IMG/VR virus record: IMGVR_UViG_3300020450_001021
Location: 20,641 to 84,640 of that record
From: a virus
DNA length: 64,000 nt
Reading direction: 5' to 3' (one strand)
Shown here in pieces: positions 24,186 to 33,159 of the stretch. Position 1 is the stretch's first letter; each line of letters starts with the position of its first letter. Made by a program: the position numbers and the translations under genes. The notes under the pieces are model-generated. The model made no database searches, was not told the origin of the DNA, and saw only the letters and a list, made by a program, of their open reading frames with translations.

Positions 24186-26432
24186 TTATGCTACCATGTC
24201 GATAAATGATGATAACACTTTTTTATTAGTGTTTTTGTTCTTTAAATTCTTTTTGAATGCAGAACGTATTTGTGCTTTAGTAGCATTTTCTTTCACTTCA
24301 AAAGATTCACTGGCATTTAAATTGTTTGAGGCAAGACCATAAAGAATACTATAACCTGTTGGTTTTAGGATTGCTGATCTTATCTTACTCCATGACTTTT
24401 TATCTTTCTCTGTATACATTTCATCTTCTTTATACTGGTAATGAAATCTACTTACCTCACCAGATTGTAATAGACGAATACCTATTATATTAACATTAGG
24501 AAAATTATCTTGCAAATTTTGTAACAATGTTTGTGTTATACTGCTTTTCCAGTTCCACTCATTACAAGCATTATATACTCTACCAATCTTTCTATCACGT
24601 ATTTGACAACGATTATGTAAACTAACTCTACCCCATACCTTCTCATCACTATAATATGAATCTACCTTATTAACACGTCCGATAGAACATGACTCACCAT
24701 CAGTTAGTAATACTGTATTTAATTTAGTAACTTGATGTTTTTTAAAGAAGTCAGGTATTAAAGTACGTAAAGAAATTATACACTCATTTAAAGGAGTACC
24801 TGATAAGTTTAATCCATATGGAACATATTCAGAATAACCATACTGTATTGAATGTGATAATTTAAATATTGCTTCACAATCTATTTCTAATTCTTTATTA
24901 CTTCTATTAGATGATAAGAAGTTTAGAAGACGGAAAGAAGGATGACAGTATATGGTATTCTCTACCATTTTTTGTATCTCTTTTAATCCTATTCTAGAAT
25001 CTTCAGATCTGTTTTGCCACTCAGGTGCAGAGTCATTTGTAAATCCATAAACTTCAAAAGGTATATTAACTTTCTTACAGAACCATACTAGATTTAGTAA
25101 TTGTTTTACTGTGTCATTTATAACATGGTGCATAGATCCAGACCAATCTAATATAAAGATTAGTCCATGATTCTTACCCTCTGGTAAAATAGTTACCTTC
25201 TTGAAAAGATCCTCGTTGAATTTGTACGTATGGAGTTTCTTTGTGTCCAGTACTCCAGTCCTAGAAGTAGCAGCACGAGCGTAAGCATCTGCAGATTTTC
25301 TACATTCAAATTCCTTAACAAGATAATTGACTCCCTTACTAGATTCCTTTTTATATTTTAGATACTTTTCTTTAAATTGTCCATCAAGATTACGATATGT
25401 AAACGTATCATCAGTTGAATAGTTATATCTAACTTTCTCGTCACTCACTTCTCTCCACCATTTTTGTACATAATTACTAAGACGTTTTGAATCAACTAAA
25501 ATATCATCCATATTTAACTCTGGAAAATCTAGATATATTGTTTCTCTTGCTTCTTCATTAATTAATTGCTGTTGATTTGTGTCAAAAGATTCTTGTGTTT
25601 GTGATGTAAACTCATCAGGTATATCATTTGAATATCTGCCACCTTCATTAGAATGAGTTAGTGGTTCTTCATTACTATCAGTATCTTCAGATGATTCTTG
25701 TTTTGCCTGAGTGTCATCACCATCACCATCAACAGATTGACCTTGATTATTTTCTTCTTTTAAATCATGGTCTTCATCTTTTGATACGTTCTCAACATAC
25801 ACTGGTTCAGAATCTTCATTATCACTATTTTTATTTTCTTTATTTGGATGAACTGATATCTCCTTTAAGTTCATATTCAATTCTTGTGTCTCTTTAAGGT
25901 TGTTGTATATACGAAGACATAATTCTAAAACTTCTTCAAAAGTTTCTAGACCTTTACAAATATTAACTACAGTTTGTTCATCTTCAGTAAAAGGAATAAT
26001 TTCAAATGAACCTAATTTAAAATATAAATTGATACGATCAATAAAAGCAAACTCATCAAAATCTTTACCATCTATTTCAAAGAAATCTTTTACATGTAAT
26101 TCTTTATATCCCTTATAGAAACTTTTTGATAAACCACCATATCTTCTTTTCATTAACTTTTCAATACGTGCATCCTCTATTACATTTACAAATGAAGGAG
26201 GAATATCTTTATACTTATCTTTCTTCCATTCTTCTACTGGAGTATATAATGCATGTCCTACTTCATGTCCTACGAGCATATCATATACATTTTCTGATAC
26301 ATCCCACATAGGAAGAGTCAATACTCTTGTTTCTACATTGAAACATGCTGTTGGTACTTGCTTATGTTCTACTATGAGATTCTCAGTAGCAAGAAGTTTA
26401 GCAAGATTGTCTTTGACCTCTAAGTTTTTCAT
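24186..26432 (-). CDS. CobT-like vWA protein with an N-terminal HEVGH motif
   Basis: A 748-residue protein. Residues 56-60 read HEVGH in LVGHEVGHALYTPVEEWKK, a zinc-peptidase HExxH signature, with a downstream NVIEDARIEK that could supply the third ligand. Residues about 200-290 are an acidic disordered linker. The C-terminal vWA domain has the metal site DWSGSMH near residue 430 and LTDGES near 575. Cyanophage homologues are annotated CobT or peptidase. With CobS it likely forms an AAA+/vWA pair; whether it is a chelatase, protease or chaperone is open. Confidence 0.85.
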   Translation of the reverse strand: MKNLEVKDNLAKLLATENLIVEHKQVPTACFNVETRVLTLPMWDVSENVYDMLVGHEVGHALYTPVEEWKKDKYKDIPPSFVNVIEDARIEKLMKRRYGGLSKSFYKGYKELHVKDFFEIDGKDFDEFAFIDRINLYFKLGSFEIIPFTEDEQTVVNICKGLETFEEVLELCLRIYNNLKETQELNMNLKEISVHPNKENKNSDNEDSEPVYVENVSKDEDHDLKEENNQGQSVDGDGDDTQAKQESSEDTDSNEEPLTHSNEGGRYSNDIPDEFTSQTQESFDTNQQQLINEEARETIYLDFPELNMDDILVDSKRLSNYVQKWWREVSDEKVRYNYSTDDTFTYRNLDGQFKEKYLKYKKESSKGVNYLVKEFECRKSADAYARAATSRTGVLDTKKLHTYKFNEDLFKKVTILPEGKNHGLIFILDWSGSMHHVINDTVKQLLNLVWFCKKVNIPFEVYGFTNDSAPEWQNRSEDSRIGLKEIQKMVENTIYCHPSFRLLNFLSSNRSNKELEIDCEAIFKLSHSIQYGYSEYVPYGLNLSGTPLNECIISLRTLIPDFFKKHQVTKLNTVLLTDGESCSIGRVNKVDSYYSDEKVWGRVSLHNRCQIRDRKIGRVYNACNEWNWKSSITQTLLQNLQDNFPNVNIIGIRLLQSGEVSRFHYQYKEDEMYTEKDKKSWSKIRSAILKPTGYSILYGLASNNLNASESFEVKENATKAQIRSAFKKNLKNKNTNKKVLSSFIDMVA

Positions 26433-26605
26433 GAGTGTTCCATTAATATATTTCTATTATAATAAGAAACCCTCCGCTTGGGAGGGTTGAGTAGACGGTT
26501 TATCAACTGTCTACGTCTTTTTTTAGCAGCACGTAATGCTTGAGGTTTCAAGGTACGTTTCTGTTCTTTTTTAGAGTGATGTTGCCAGTTCGGAAGTTGT
26601 GCCAT
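26429..26605 (-). CDS. 58-residue basic peptide between gp46 and the CobT-like gene
   Basis: The frame reads MAQLPNWQHHSKKEQKRTLK, then a LRAAKKRRRQLINRLLN block and a short tail. It is strongly basic, like a nucleic-acid-binding peptide. It overlaps the end of gp46 by 35 bases and shares ATGA with the CobT-like start. It lacks a clear ribosome site, and a GC-rich hairpin lies inside it, so coding is uncertain. Confidence 0.35.
   Translation of the reverse strand: MAQLPNWQHHSKKEQKRTLKPQALRAAKKRRRQLINRLLNPPKRRVSYYNRNILMEHS
26468..26488 (-). terminator. GC-rich hairpin downstream of gp46
   Basis: AACCCTCC and GGAGGGTT form an 8-bp stem with a 5-base loop; on the minus strand it is followed by TCTTATTATAAT. 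It may be a leaky terminator between the 46/47 block and the CobT-like gene, or a structured element in the message. Confidence 0.55.
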
Positions 26606-28322
26606 CGTACTGTTTAGGTTTAGAAAAATTCTTGTATTTCTTGAATTCTATCACATTATTAAACTTATCTACTATCTGTTCACCTTTATGTGAGATAACA
26701 AACACATTATTACCATCAGTAATATTGTATAGTATTCTCATAAAGTCCTGTGTACCATTACTATCTAAAGAACTATCAAAAATTTCGTCAAGAATAAGGA
26801 TATTTGTATTAACTGAATTTTTTAATTTAGCAATCTCTCTCCATGTGAAAAGAAGTGCTAGATCAATTCTCATCTTCTCTCCTTCTGAGAAAGAAGCGTA
26901 AGAGAAATCATCTCTAAATCTAGATTTAATTGTTTCATTAAACATCTCATCAAGATTAAAGTTGACATAAAACTCTAACTTCTGAAGGTATTTATTAATA
27001 AGATCATTCATTACAGGTAAGTACTTTCTAATGATAGATGATTTAACACCTCCGTCTTTTAAAAATTCTGACACCATTTTTAAATCTTCTTGTTTAGTAA
27101 GTACTTCTTTTTTTAAAGATTCTTTTTCTCTACCTTGTCCTATTATTTTTAATAACTTACTTTTTTCTTTATCAACTGAATCATCATTAGTTTTTATAGA
27201 TTCAATTTCTTTCTGTATCTCTTTAATTTTCTTGTTCTTCCAGTTTATATCACTCAATAATTGTTTTATTTTTATTTGAGATTCTTTAATTAATGTGTGT
27301 ATACTATTTCTTTCTGATAATTTTTTATTTAACTTTGTATGTTCACTATTAATTTGATCTAATGCTTCATTTAGTTTAGAAAGTTTACTCTCATCAGTAG
27401 TTACCATCTCATCACGTAAAGTTTCTTTTATAATTTGATGACATGTAGGACAACTTGTATTGTTACTAAAGAATTTAATTTCTTTCTTTAAATCTTTCAT
27501 CTTACTATTAAAAGTAACTTTAAAATCCCTTAACTTTTGTATTCTATCAGTTGGATCTTCAGTTTCTTCTAATTCATATGTTAAACTATCAACTTCTCTC
27601 ATATCAAGTTCTAAAGATTCTTCAGACCTTTCTATATCTTGCCTTAATGTTTCTATGGATTCATTCCAATGTGATACATTACTTTGACTTTGTTTTTTTA
27701 AATCCTCTATTAGTGTTTTTTGTACCCGTACTTTATCTTTTAGTAAATACATTGTATTTTCTACATCCATTACCTCTTCTTTATTAACTTTAATTCTCTC
27801 TTTTAATATCAAATTCATAGTAGAGAATATTCTTATATCAAGTATATCTTCTATAACATCTCTTCTGCCTGGTGCAGATAACTGCATGAATGGCACAAAC
27901 GTACTTGATCCTAACACAACTATTTGTGTAAAAGATTTATAATTCATTTTTAAAACGTTTTGTTCTAACCATTTTTGTTGATCATTAATTGCAGATTCCT
28001 GATCTAACAAACCATTATTTTTATAGATCTCAAATACATTTGGTTTTATACCTCTAATTATTTTCCATGTTATCTTTCCAATTATAAATTCTAACTCTAC
28101 CTTACAGTCACTACAGTTAGTAGTATTTACTAATTGATTTTTATTAATTTTACGAAATGGTTTACTAAACAAAGAAAAACATAGTGCATCTAAAATAGTA
28201 GATTTACCTGCACCGTTCTCTCCTACGATCAATGTTCTGTTATGACCATTAAGATTTACTTCAGTAAAGTTATTTCCTGTGCTCAAGAAATTTTTCCATT
28301 TTATAGATTTAAATTCAATCAT
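26571..28322 (-). CDS. gp46: recombination endonuclease subunit gp46 (Rad50-like)
   Basis: A 583-residue SMC-type ATPase that works with gp47 to resect DNA ends. Walker A GENGAGKST is at residues 34-42. Long coiled coils flank a zinc hook CPTCHQ near residue 292. The C-terminal signature SFSEGEKMRIDLALLF and Walker B NILILDEIFDSS complete the ATPase. Its length is close to T4 gp46 (560). It is coupled upstream to a DUF3110 gene that sits between 46 and 47. Confidence 0.95.
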   Translation of the reverse strand: MIEFKSIKWKNFLSTGNNFTEVNLNGHNRTLIVGENGAGKSTILDALCFSLFSKPFRKINKNQLVNTTNCSDCKVELEFIIGKITWKIIRGIKPNVFEIYKNNGLLDQESAINDQQKWLEQNVLKMNYKSFTQIVVLGSSTFVPFMQLSAPGRRDVIEDILDIRIFSTMNLILKERIKVNKEEVMDVENTMYLLKDKVRVQKTLIEDLKKQSQSNVSHWNESIETLRQDIERSEESLELDMREVDSLTYELEETEDPTDRIQKLRDFKVTFNSKMKDLKKEIKFFSNNTSCPTCHQIIKETLRDEMVTTDESKLSKLNEALDQINSEHTKLNKKLSERNSIHTLIKESQIKIKQLLSDINWKNKKIKEIQKEIESIKTNDDSVDKEKSKLLKIIGQGREKESLKKEVLTKQEDLKMVSEFLKDGGVKSSIIRKYLPVMNDLINKYLQKLEFYVNFNLDEMFNETIKSRFRDDFSYASFSEGEKMRIDLALLFTWREIAKLKNSVNTNILILDEIFDSSLDSNGTQDFMRILYNITDGNNVFVISHKGEQIVDKFNNVIEFKKYKNFSKPKQYDGTTSELATSL

Positions 28323-28573
28323 GCTTTGGGTGGAATAATAATGTCATCAGGGGTAACTACACAATAAGTATATCCATGCTCTTCACATATTTGCATAGCA
28401 AGTTCATCTTCTACTTCTATAATTTTCATCTCAGGATAATCTTCTGCCATTAATAAATTAGCATGTCTAATAGCATCCTCTTCATCTTCAAAAAGATATA
28501 GAACATTATTTTTCCCAACGTTGGGTGCATATGCTCCTTCATCTTCTTTACCTGCAACTGTCAATAAAAACAT
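28319..28573 (-). CDS. DUF3110-like protein
   Basis: An 84-residue protein. The pattern MFLLTVAG...NVLYLFEDEEDAIRHANLLM then AEDYPEMKIIEVE matches DUF3110, a small family of cyanobacteria and plastids with unknown function (a strand, FExxDDAxRYAxLLxAxDFP, then a strand). It is translated between gp47 and gp46 with overlaps on both sides, the usual position in cyanophages from memory. A host-derived gene inside a core recombination pair is notable. Confidence 0.8.
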   Translation of the reverse strand: MFLLTVAGKEDEGAYAPNVGKNNVLYLFEDEEDAIRHANLLMAEDYPEMKIIEVEDELAMQICEEHGYTYCVVTPDDIIIPPKA

Positions 28574-29610
28574 TATTCTAATTGAATTGATTCTGCGTAT
28601 ATAGAATTGACAATTGATTTTAAATTGTCTTTGTTAGAGTAATCAAGGTGATCAATGTACTTTTCTAAGTATGTTAAAGTACCTTCTATTTCAATATCTC
28701 CAGTTTCTGGAACAAATTGAACTGTATTATCAATAATTTTTAAATCATGTATTCCTATATTATAGAGTCGATCTATCAAATTGTCAAACTCATAGTAGTT
28801 ATCTTTCTTCTCAACTATTAGTTTAATAAACTTGTCTTTATACTTTTCAACATTTATAGTTGCATAATTTGTAGTAGAATCATTATAGAATATTTTCTCA
28901 AACATATAGTAAGGATTTTCTATAAATTTAATTCTTTTAGTTTTTGTGTTGTATAAATGAAATCCTCTTTTTTCAGAGTAATCATTCCAGTACGTTTGAT
29001 ATGGATTACCAAGATAAGTTATATTACCATTAGATGATCTAGTATGAAAATGACCAGAGTAAACCTTTTTAAACTTATCAAATTTTTCAATACTTAAACC
29101 ATGATCCATAACAAAACCTTTATGTGCCTCAAATCCTTTAAATTCTAAATGACCCATACATATCTGTGCTTTAGTATTGTCTATCTCTTCAAAACTTTCC
29201 AACTCATTATCAATACATATCCAAGGAAGAAAACATATATCTAAACCTTCTATATTAAGAGTAATTGCTTTTTCTATACATTCAACATTATCATAGTGAT
29301 TCATAAGTAAATCAACTGTGTTAATGTTTAATGTGTTTTTATAATAGGCAGTATGGTTACCGACTAAAGAATATATTTTAATACCCATGTCAGAAAGAAC
29401 ATCAAAGTACTTTTCTTTTGCCCAGTTTAATGACCAAAAATCTATTTGTTTTCTATTGTCAAAAGTATCTCCTAGATCTAACAAAGTTTTAATTTTATTT
29501 TCTTTTAAAGTAGGAAAGAATATATCATTATAAAATTTTTCCATATAGTCATGGAACACTTGACTACCTTTACGTAATCCAAAGTGTTGATCAGTTATAA
29601 TTCCTATCAT
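28573..29610 (-). CDS. gp47: recombination nuclease subunit gp47 (Mre11-like)
   Basis: A 345-residue metallophosphoesterase that forms the 46/47 end-resection complex. Metal motifs are visible: DQHFG near residue 7, LLDLGDTFDNR near 43-53, LVGNHTAYYKN near 83, and SGHFHTRS near 185. Its length equals T4 gp47 (339). Its ATG shares ATGA with a 27-residue membrane micropeptide upstream, tying it to the gp55 gene. Confidence 0.95.
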   Translation of the reverse strand: MIGIITDQHFGLRKGSQVFHDYMEKFYNDIFFPTLKENKIKTLLDLGDTFDNRKQIDFWSLNWAKEKYFDVLSDMGIKIYSLVGNHTAYYKNTLNINTVDLLMNHYDNVECIEKAITLNIEGLDICFLPWICIDNELESFEEIDNTKAQICMGHLEFKGFEAHKGFVMDHGLSIEKFDKFKKVYSGHFHTRSSNGNITYLGNPYQTYWNDYSEKRGFHLYNTKTKRIKFIENPYYMFEKIFYNDSTTNYATINVEKYKDKFIKLIVEKKDNYYEFDNLIDRLYNIGIHDLKIIDNTVQFVPETGDIEIEGTLTYLEKYIDHLDYSNKDNLKSIVNSIYAESIQLE

Positions 29611-29690
29611 ATTATTGGTTTACTAAGATTTTTATAAAGAATATATGCACAATAGCATAAACTAAACACAAAGAAAATTTTCTCAATCAT
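29607..29690 (-). CDS. 27-residue membrane micropeptide between gp55 and gp47
   Basis: The frame reads MIEKIFFVFSLCYCAYILYK then NLSKPII. One hydrophobic helix spans residues 5-19, with a basic end. Its ATG overlaps the gp55 stop (ATGA) and its stop overlaps the gp47 ATG (ATGA), so the two core genes are linked through it with no unused bases. Function unknown. Confidence 0.55.
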   Translation of the reverse strand: MIEKIFFVFSLCYCAYILYKNLSKPII

Positions 29691-30151
29691 TGCCTATACC
29701 TCTGTTCAAGTGATGTCTTAATACCTTCATACTCTGCTTTGTTTCCATAAGCATCAGCAGAAAATAGTTCGTTATGTCCTGACTTCTCTATAATTTTAGT
29801 TTTTATATCTACTTGTTTCTTTTCCTTTTGTATCCTACGTAAGAATGCATAGTAAATTATCTGTGTGAAGTATGCAAAAGGATTTCTAGATTTATTAGGA
29901 TCAAAGTTATCAATGTATGTAATACAGTTCTCTATGCCATCACCTATCATGTCATCTTTAAACATATAGTTGACAAAATTAGGTTTATATGATAAATGTT
30001 GTGCTATCTTTAAAAAACATGACCCTATGTATTCACCTACAGGAGGTTTCTTCAGTCCTTTTAACTTAGCAATCTCTACATTATCTTTGTATTCGATGAT
30101 TGCTGCTAAGAACTCTTTATTGTTAACGTAATGTTCCTTACTTTTAGGCAT
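29687..30151 (-). CDS. gp55: late sigma factor gp55
   Basis: A 154-residue sigma-70-like factor that directs host RNA polymerase to TATAAATA late promoters with gp45. Recognisable region 2-like segments are IGSCFLKIAQHLSYKPNFVN, MIGDGIENCITYIDNFDP and NPFAYFTQIIYYAFLRRIQK. Its length is near T4 gp55 (185). It has its own consensus-like promoter about 30 bases upstream and is followed by a micropeptide and gp47. Confidence 0.93.
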   Translation of the reverse strand: MPKSKEHYVNNKEFLAAIIEYKDNVEIAKLKGLKKPPVGEYIGSCFLKIAQHLSYKPNFVNYMFKDDMIGDGIENCITYIDNFDPNKSRNPFAYFTQIIYYAFLRRIQKEKKQVDIKTKIIEKSGHNELFSADAYGNKAEYEGIKTSLEQRYRQ

Positions 30152-30177
30152 TAAATGTATCTATCCCAGATGTGTCT

Positions 30178-30206
30178 ATCATAACATATTTTTAGGGACT
30201 TGACAA
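30178..30206 (-). promoter_or_regulatory. sigma-70 promoter of gp55
   Basis: On the minus strand TTGTCA and TATGAT are separated by exactly 17 bases, with a predicted start about 20 bases before the gp55 ATG. It gives early or middle transcription by unmodified host polymerase. Confidence 0.65.
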
Positions 30207-30228
30207 GTGGTTGTAATACGTGTATAAT
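30200..30228 (+). promoter_or_regulatory. perfect sigma-70 promoter facing right, opposite to all local genes
   Basis: TTGACA, 17-base spacer, TATAAT: a full consensus on the plus strand. It shares its -35 box with the gp55 promoter through CTTGACAAG. A transcript would start near 30235 and run antisense into the next genes; no plus-strand gene follows. Confidence 0.6.
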
Positions 30229-30255
30229 AACTGTGTCAACGGTTAAGGGATAATA

Positions 30256-30720
30256 CTAAGCTTTATCTGGATCTTCTTTTTTAAATTCTATACGAAAAAC
30301 TGTTTCAAGGTACTCTCTCGCTATATCTACTGATCCAATTAATCCAGTTTCTTCATTTAATGGAATACGACCTCTTGTTCTCCCTTTAATAACAGGAGGT
30401 CTTTTTGTTTGTGATTTTATTTTTTGATACTTCTCTGCTTCTTGTAATTTATTTAATGTAGTTTCATAGAACTGAGCAACGAAAGAACTCATTTCTTTTA
30501 TACACAATATATCTTCTCCATACAATGTAAAGGTATTCTCATGAGATACTTTCATCCAAGGTTTTATCTTTACACCTGACATAAGACCAGGAATGTCTAT
30601 TTCTTCAACACAAATTGGATTCTCAATAGTAAGAATGTCTTCCTCAGGATATGCTTCCTTTACAAAGCATAGGATCTCTTCCTCTGATTTAAATTTAATA
30701 CTAGCGTAAAATGAATCCAT
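30256..30720 (-). CDS. conserved hypothetical protein between UvsW and gp55
   Basis: A 154-residue protein with an acidic N-terminal half (SEEEILCFVKEAYPEEDILT) and a basic middle (KYQKIKSQTKRPPVIKGRTR). It has no membrane segment. Position next to the late sigma gene invites comparison with gp33, the late co-activator, but it is longer than usual and shows no motif I can match. It is the last gene before a bidirectional promoter and may be hit by antisense RNA. Confidence 0.75.
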   Translation of the reverse strand: MDSFYASIKFKSEEEILCFVKEAYPEEDILTIENPICVEEIDIPGLMSGVKIKPWMKVSHENTFTLYGEDILCIKEMSSFVAQFYETTLNKLQEAEKYQKIKSQTKRPPVIKGRTRGRIPLNEETGLIGSVDIAREYLETVFRIEFKKEDPDKA

Positions 30721-30722
30721 GT

Positions 30723-32189
30723 TTACTGTTTGAGTTTTATCTTAATAAGTTCATAGTCGAAATTTTCTTGATTGTATATTTTTACCCTTTCAAATAAGTG
30801 ATGTAATGTGTAGTTAGGGTTTCTCCCATCATTTGTAGTATCATCAGCAATGTCATAGAGCACTGCTTTCTTTTTATTATCACCTTTCCTTAGTACTCTA
30901 CCTATTGACTGAAGATTTCGTACTCTGGATTTTGAGGGCGACGCAAAGATGATGTTATGTAATCTTTTAATATTAATACCAGTACTAAAAGTCCCATACG
31001 AAGCAACGATAATTGCATTTGTTTCATTTTCAGTAATACTCCTTACTTCTTCACGGTCTTGAGTCGCTACACCCCCATGAACAAAGAATACCTTACGTTC
31101 ATTGGATGCAGAACTATTTATCAAATTGTAAAGTGGTTCTCCGTGTTTTTCTACGTAGTTGAATAGCACTAGTGTATTTCCATCAAGATCTAATGTGAGG
31201 TTTTTGATAAAGTTATTTCTTCTTTCGTGAGTTACTATCCATTCTATTTCGTCTTGATAAGTTTCAAATTTAGTATGTGGATGTTTTAATGTAATAATTT
31301 TTATTTTTAATCTAGATAAATGTCCTTGTTTAATTAATTCATTAGTATTAGTTACTTTATCATGAGGTCCGAATAGTCCTTCTAGTACTAATTTATTTGT
31401 TTTACTACCATCTAATGTACCAGTAAATCCTATACGATACTTAGCATGATGTAATTTAGTAAGTAAATCCGTCAGTGACTTTGCTTTAAAGAGATGTGCT
31501 TCATCTCCTATAACAGCAGTAAATGGTTCAAACCATACTTTACTTTGTTTATATACTGATTGCCATGTAGTTATAGTAACTGGTTTATCTGATACTTTCT
31601 CATGACCTGCATATATTCTATGTACATAATCATCTACACACCATCCATAGGAAAAGAAATCTTTATATAATTGTTCTACTAAGGATGTAGTAGGAACAAC
31701 TATCAATACTTTCTGTTTAGTATCAAATAAAAATCTAACAATAGAATATATCATTAGTGATTTACCTGATCCTGTAGGTGATACTATTAACTTTCTTCTT
31801 TTACGTAATGCTTCGTAGATAGCAGTGTATTGATAATCTCTTATTTTTAGTGAAGTAAACTTATCAACATACCTTTTTACTCCATCGGAAGATATAAGTT
31901 CATCCTCTGAATCAGGCATACCAAAATGTTTATTATCAATATATTCATACTGATAACCTCTCTCATCACAAAAGGTTTCAATATACTCTCTTAAACCTGC
32001 ATATATTTGACCAGTTGCAGGCGAAAATAATCTTATCTTACCATCCCAGTATCTTTTTCTATAGGAATCCATGAACTTTGCTTCTGGCACATCAAATGTG
32101 AAGTGATCAGATAATTCATATCCTATATGGGGTGGTACTTTTAGTTGAAGGTATACTTCGTTTTTCTTTTTAATAAGAACATCACTCAT
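30723..32189 (-). CDS. uvsW: UvsW DNA/RNA helicase
   Basis: A 488-residue SF2 helicase that unwinds R-loops and branched DNA and helps switch from origin to recombination replication. Walker A SPTGSGKS is near residue 138, DEAH box GDEAHLF near 230, motif III FTGTLDG near 258, and motif VI QSIGRVLRKG near 430. Its length is close to T4 UvsW (503). It overlaps uvsY by 8 bases. Confidence 0.95.
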   Translation of the reverse strand: MSDVLIKKKNEVYLQLKVPPHIGYELSDHFTFDVPEAKFMDSYRKRYWDGKIRLFSPATGQIYAGLREYIETFCDERGYQYEYIDNKHFGMPDSEDELISSDGVKRYVDKFTSLKIRDYQYTAIYEALRKRRKLIVSPTGSGKSLMIYSIVRFLFDTKQKVLIVVPTTSLVEQLYKDFFSYGWCVDDYVHRIYAGHEKVSDKPVTITTWQSVYKQSKVWFEPFTAVIGDEAHLFKAKSLTDLLTKLHHAKYRIGFTGTLDGSKTNKLVLEGLFGPHDKVTNTNELIKQGHLSRLKIKIITLKHPHTKFETYQDEIEWIVTHERRNNFIKNLTLDLDGNTLVLFNYVEKHGEPLYNLINSSASNERKVFFVHGGVATQDREEVRSITENETNAIIVASYGTFSTGINIKRLHNIIFASPSKSRVRNLQSIGRVLRKGDNKKKAVLYDIADDTTNDGRNPNYTLHHLFERVKIYNQENFDYELIKIKLKQ

Positions 32190-32595
32190 CTAACCCCTTT
32201 GTATATTTCATCCAATCAATTGCATTCTTTATTTGGAATGAACGATTGTTAATATTATTTAGTATCTCTTTGAGCGTTTTTTCATACGTATCGTATAGGT
32301 CTAACCGACCCTGTGCCTTATTTAAATCTTCATCTGCATTGAGATATATGGGAACTTCATTCTTCATAATTTTTACATCAGGGCATAGATCTTCTCTCCC
32401 CATATAAAAACTATACTTCTCTTTATAAAGTTTATGGAATGCATACAGTGCTTCTTTTTTAAGTAGTTGATATCTCAGATATTTGTCCAACCACTTGGAA
32501 TGTAGCATGGGTATTTTACGTGATTCATCAAACAAATCATCACCCATTGCAGCGTCTTTACGCCACTCATTCATAAATTTTTCATTGACATTCAT
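32182..32595 (-). CDS. uvsY: UvsY recombination mediator
   Basis: A 137-residue protein that loads UvsX onto gp32-coated DNA. Parallels with T4 UvsY (137 residues) include DESRKIPMLHSKWLDKYLRY, KLYKEKYSFYMGR and NRSFQIKNAIDWMKY near the end. The uvsY-uvsW order is the same as in T4. It overlaps the structural gene upstream by 4 bases, joining the head operon to the recombination operon. Confidence 0.9.
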   Translation of the reverse strand: MNVNEKFMNEWRKDAAMGDDLFDESRKIPMLHSKWLDKYLRYQLLKKEALYAFHKLYKEKYSFYMGREDLCPDVKIMKNEVPIYLNADEDLNKAQGRLDLYDTYEKTLKEILNNINNRSFQIKNAIDWMKYTKGLDE

Positions 32596-33122
32596 AATGT
32601 TAGTTCTTTGTCATTCTTGTCTAGTAATTTAAAATAGGTATACTTAAAGGTAACATCTGCAGTTAAATACTGTATGTCATTAGTGTCTACACTAAATGGT
32701 AAACTTGTTAGTCCTACAGGAAATGCATCATACAATTTAACTACAGTTTGAGTATTGAAACTACTGTTTAATATTTTAAGAGTAAGATCCAATCTTTCAA
32801 CGTCTGCACCTTGATGTTTTTTCTCCAACATTGCATTGGCAAACTCTCTCCACTGACCTGCTTTTTGGGGATAAGTTATACCAGTCATCCAATTATGGAT
32901 AATAGAGTAATTTCTCATGTCCTCATCAATTAGGAAAGTTACAGAAAAGTCCTCATAATTTAACTTGTCACCTGCTAGTTGAAAGTCATTATAGATGGTT
33001 GCTTGCTGTGGTCCTCCCATTGATATACCAGGTATATTTGCTGCATTGCATTGGAACGATACTTCTTTAAAGAAAGGTATGTCCAATTGAAATGCTACTG
33101 GTGCTAGAAAGTTATTGCTCAC
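32592..33122 (-). CDS. gp19-like tail-tube-fold structural protein
   Basis: A 176-residue protein. The pattern EVSFQCNAANIPGISMGG, then FQLAGDKLNYEDFSVTFLID matches the tail-tube fold (strand, AGD, strand) seen in gp19 and related baseplate tube proteins. It lies just after gp23 and before uvsY, where T4-like marine phages keep a tail-completion or tube-like protein. It is separated from gp23 by a terminator and has a near-consensus late promoter (TCTAAATA at 33147-33154). Confidence 0.75.
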   Translation of the reverse strand: MSNNFLAPVAFQLDIPFFKEVSFQCNAANIPGISMGGPQQATIYNDFQLAGDKLNYEDFSVTFLIDEDMRNYSIIHNWMTGITYPQKAGQWREFANAMLEKKHQGADVERLDLTLKILNSSFNTQTVVKLYDAFPVGLTSLPFSVDTNDIQYLTADVTFKYTYFKLLDKNDKELTL

Positions 33123-33159
33123 AATAAATACGGAGTCCTCCCATATTATTTAGACATAA

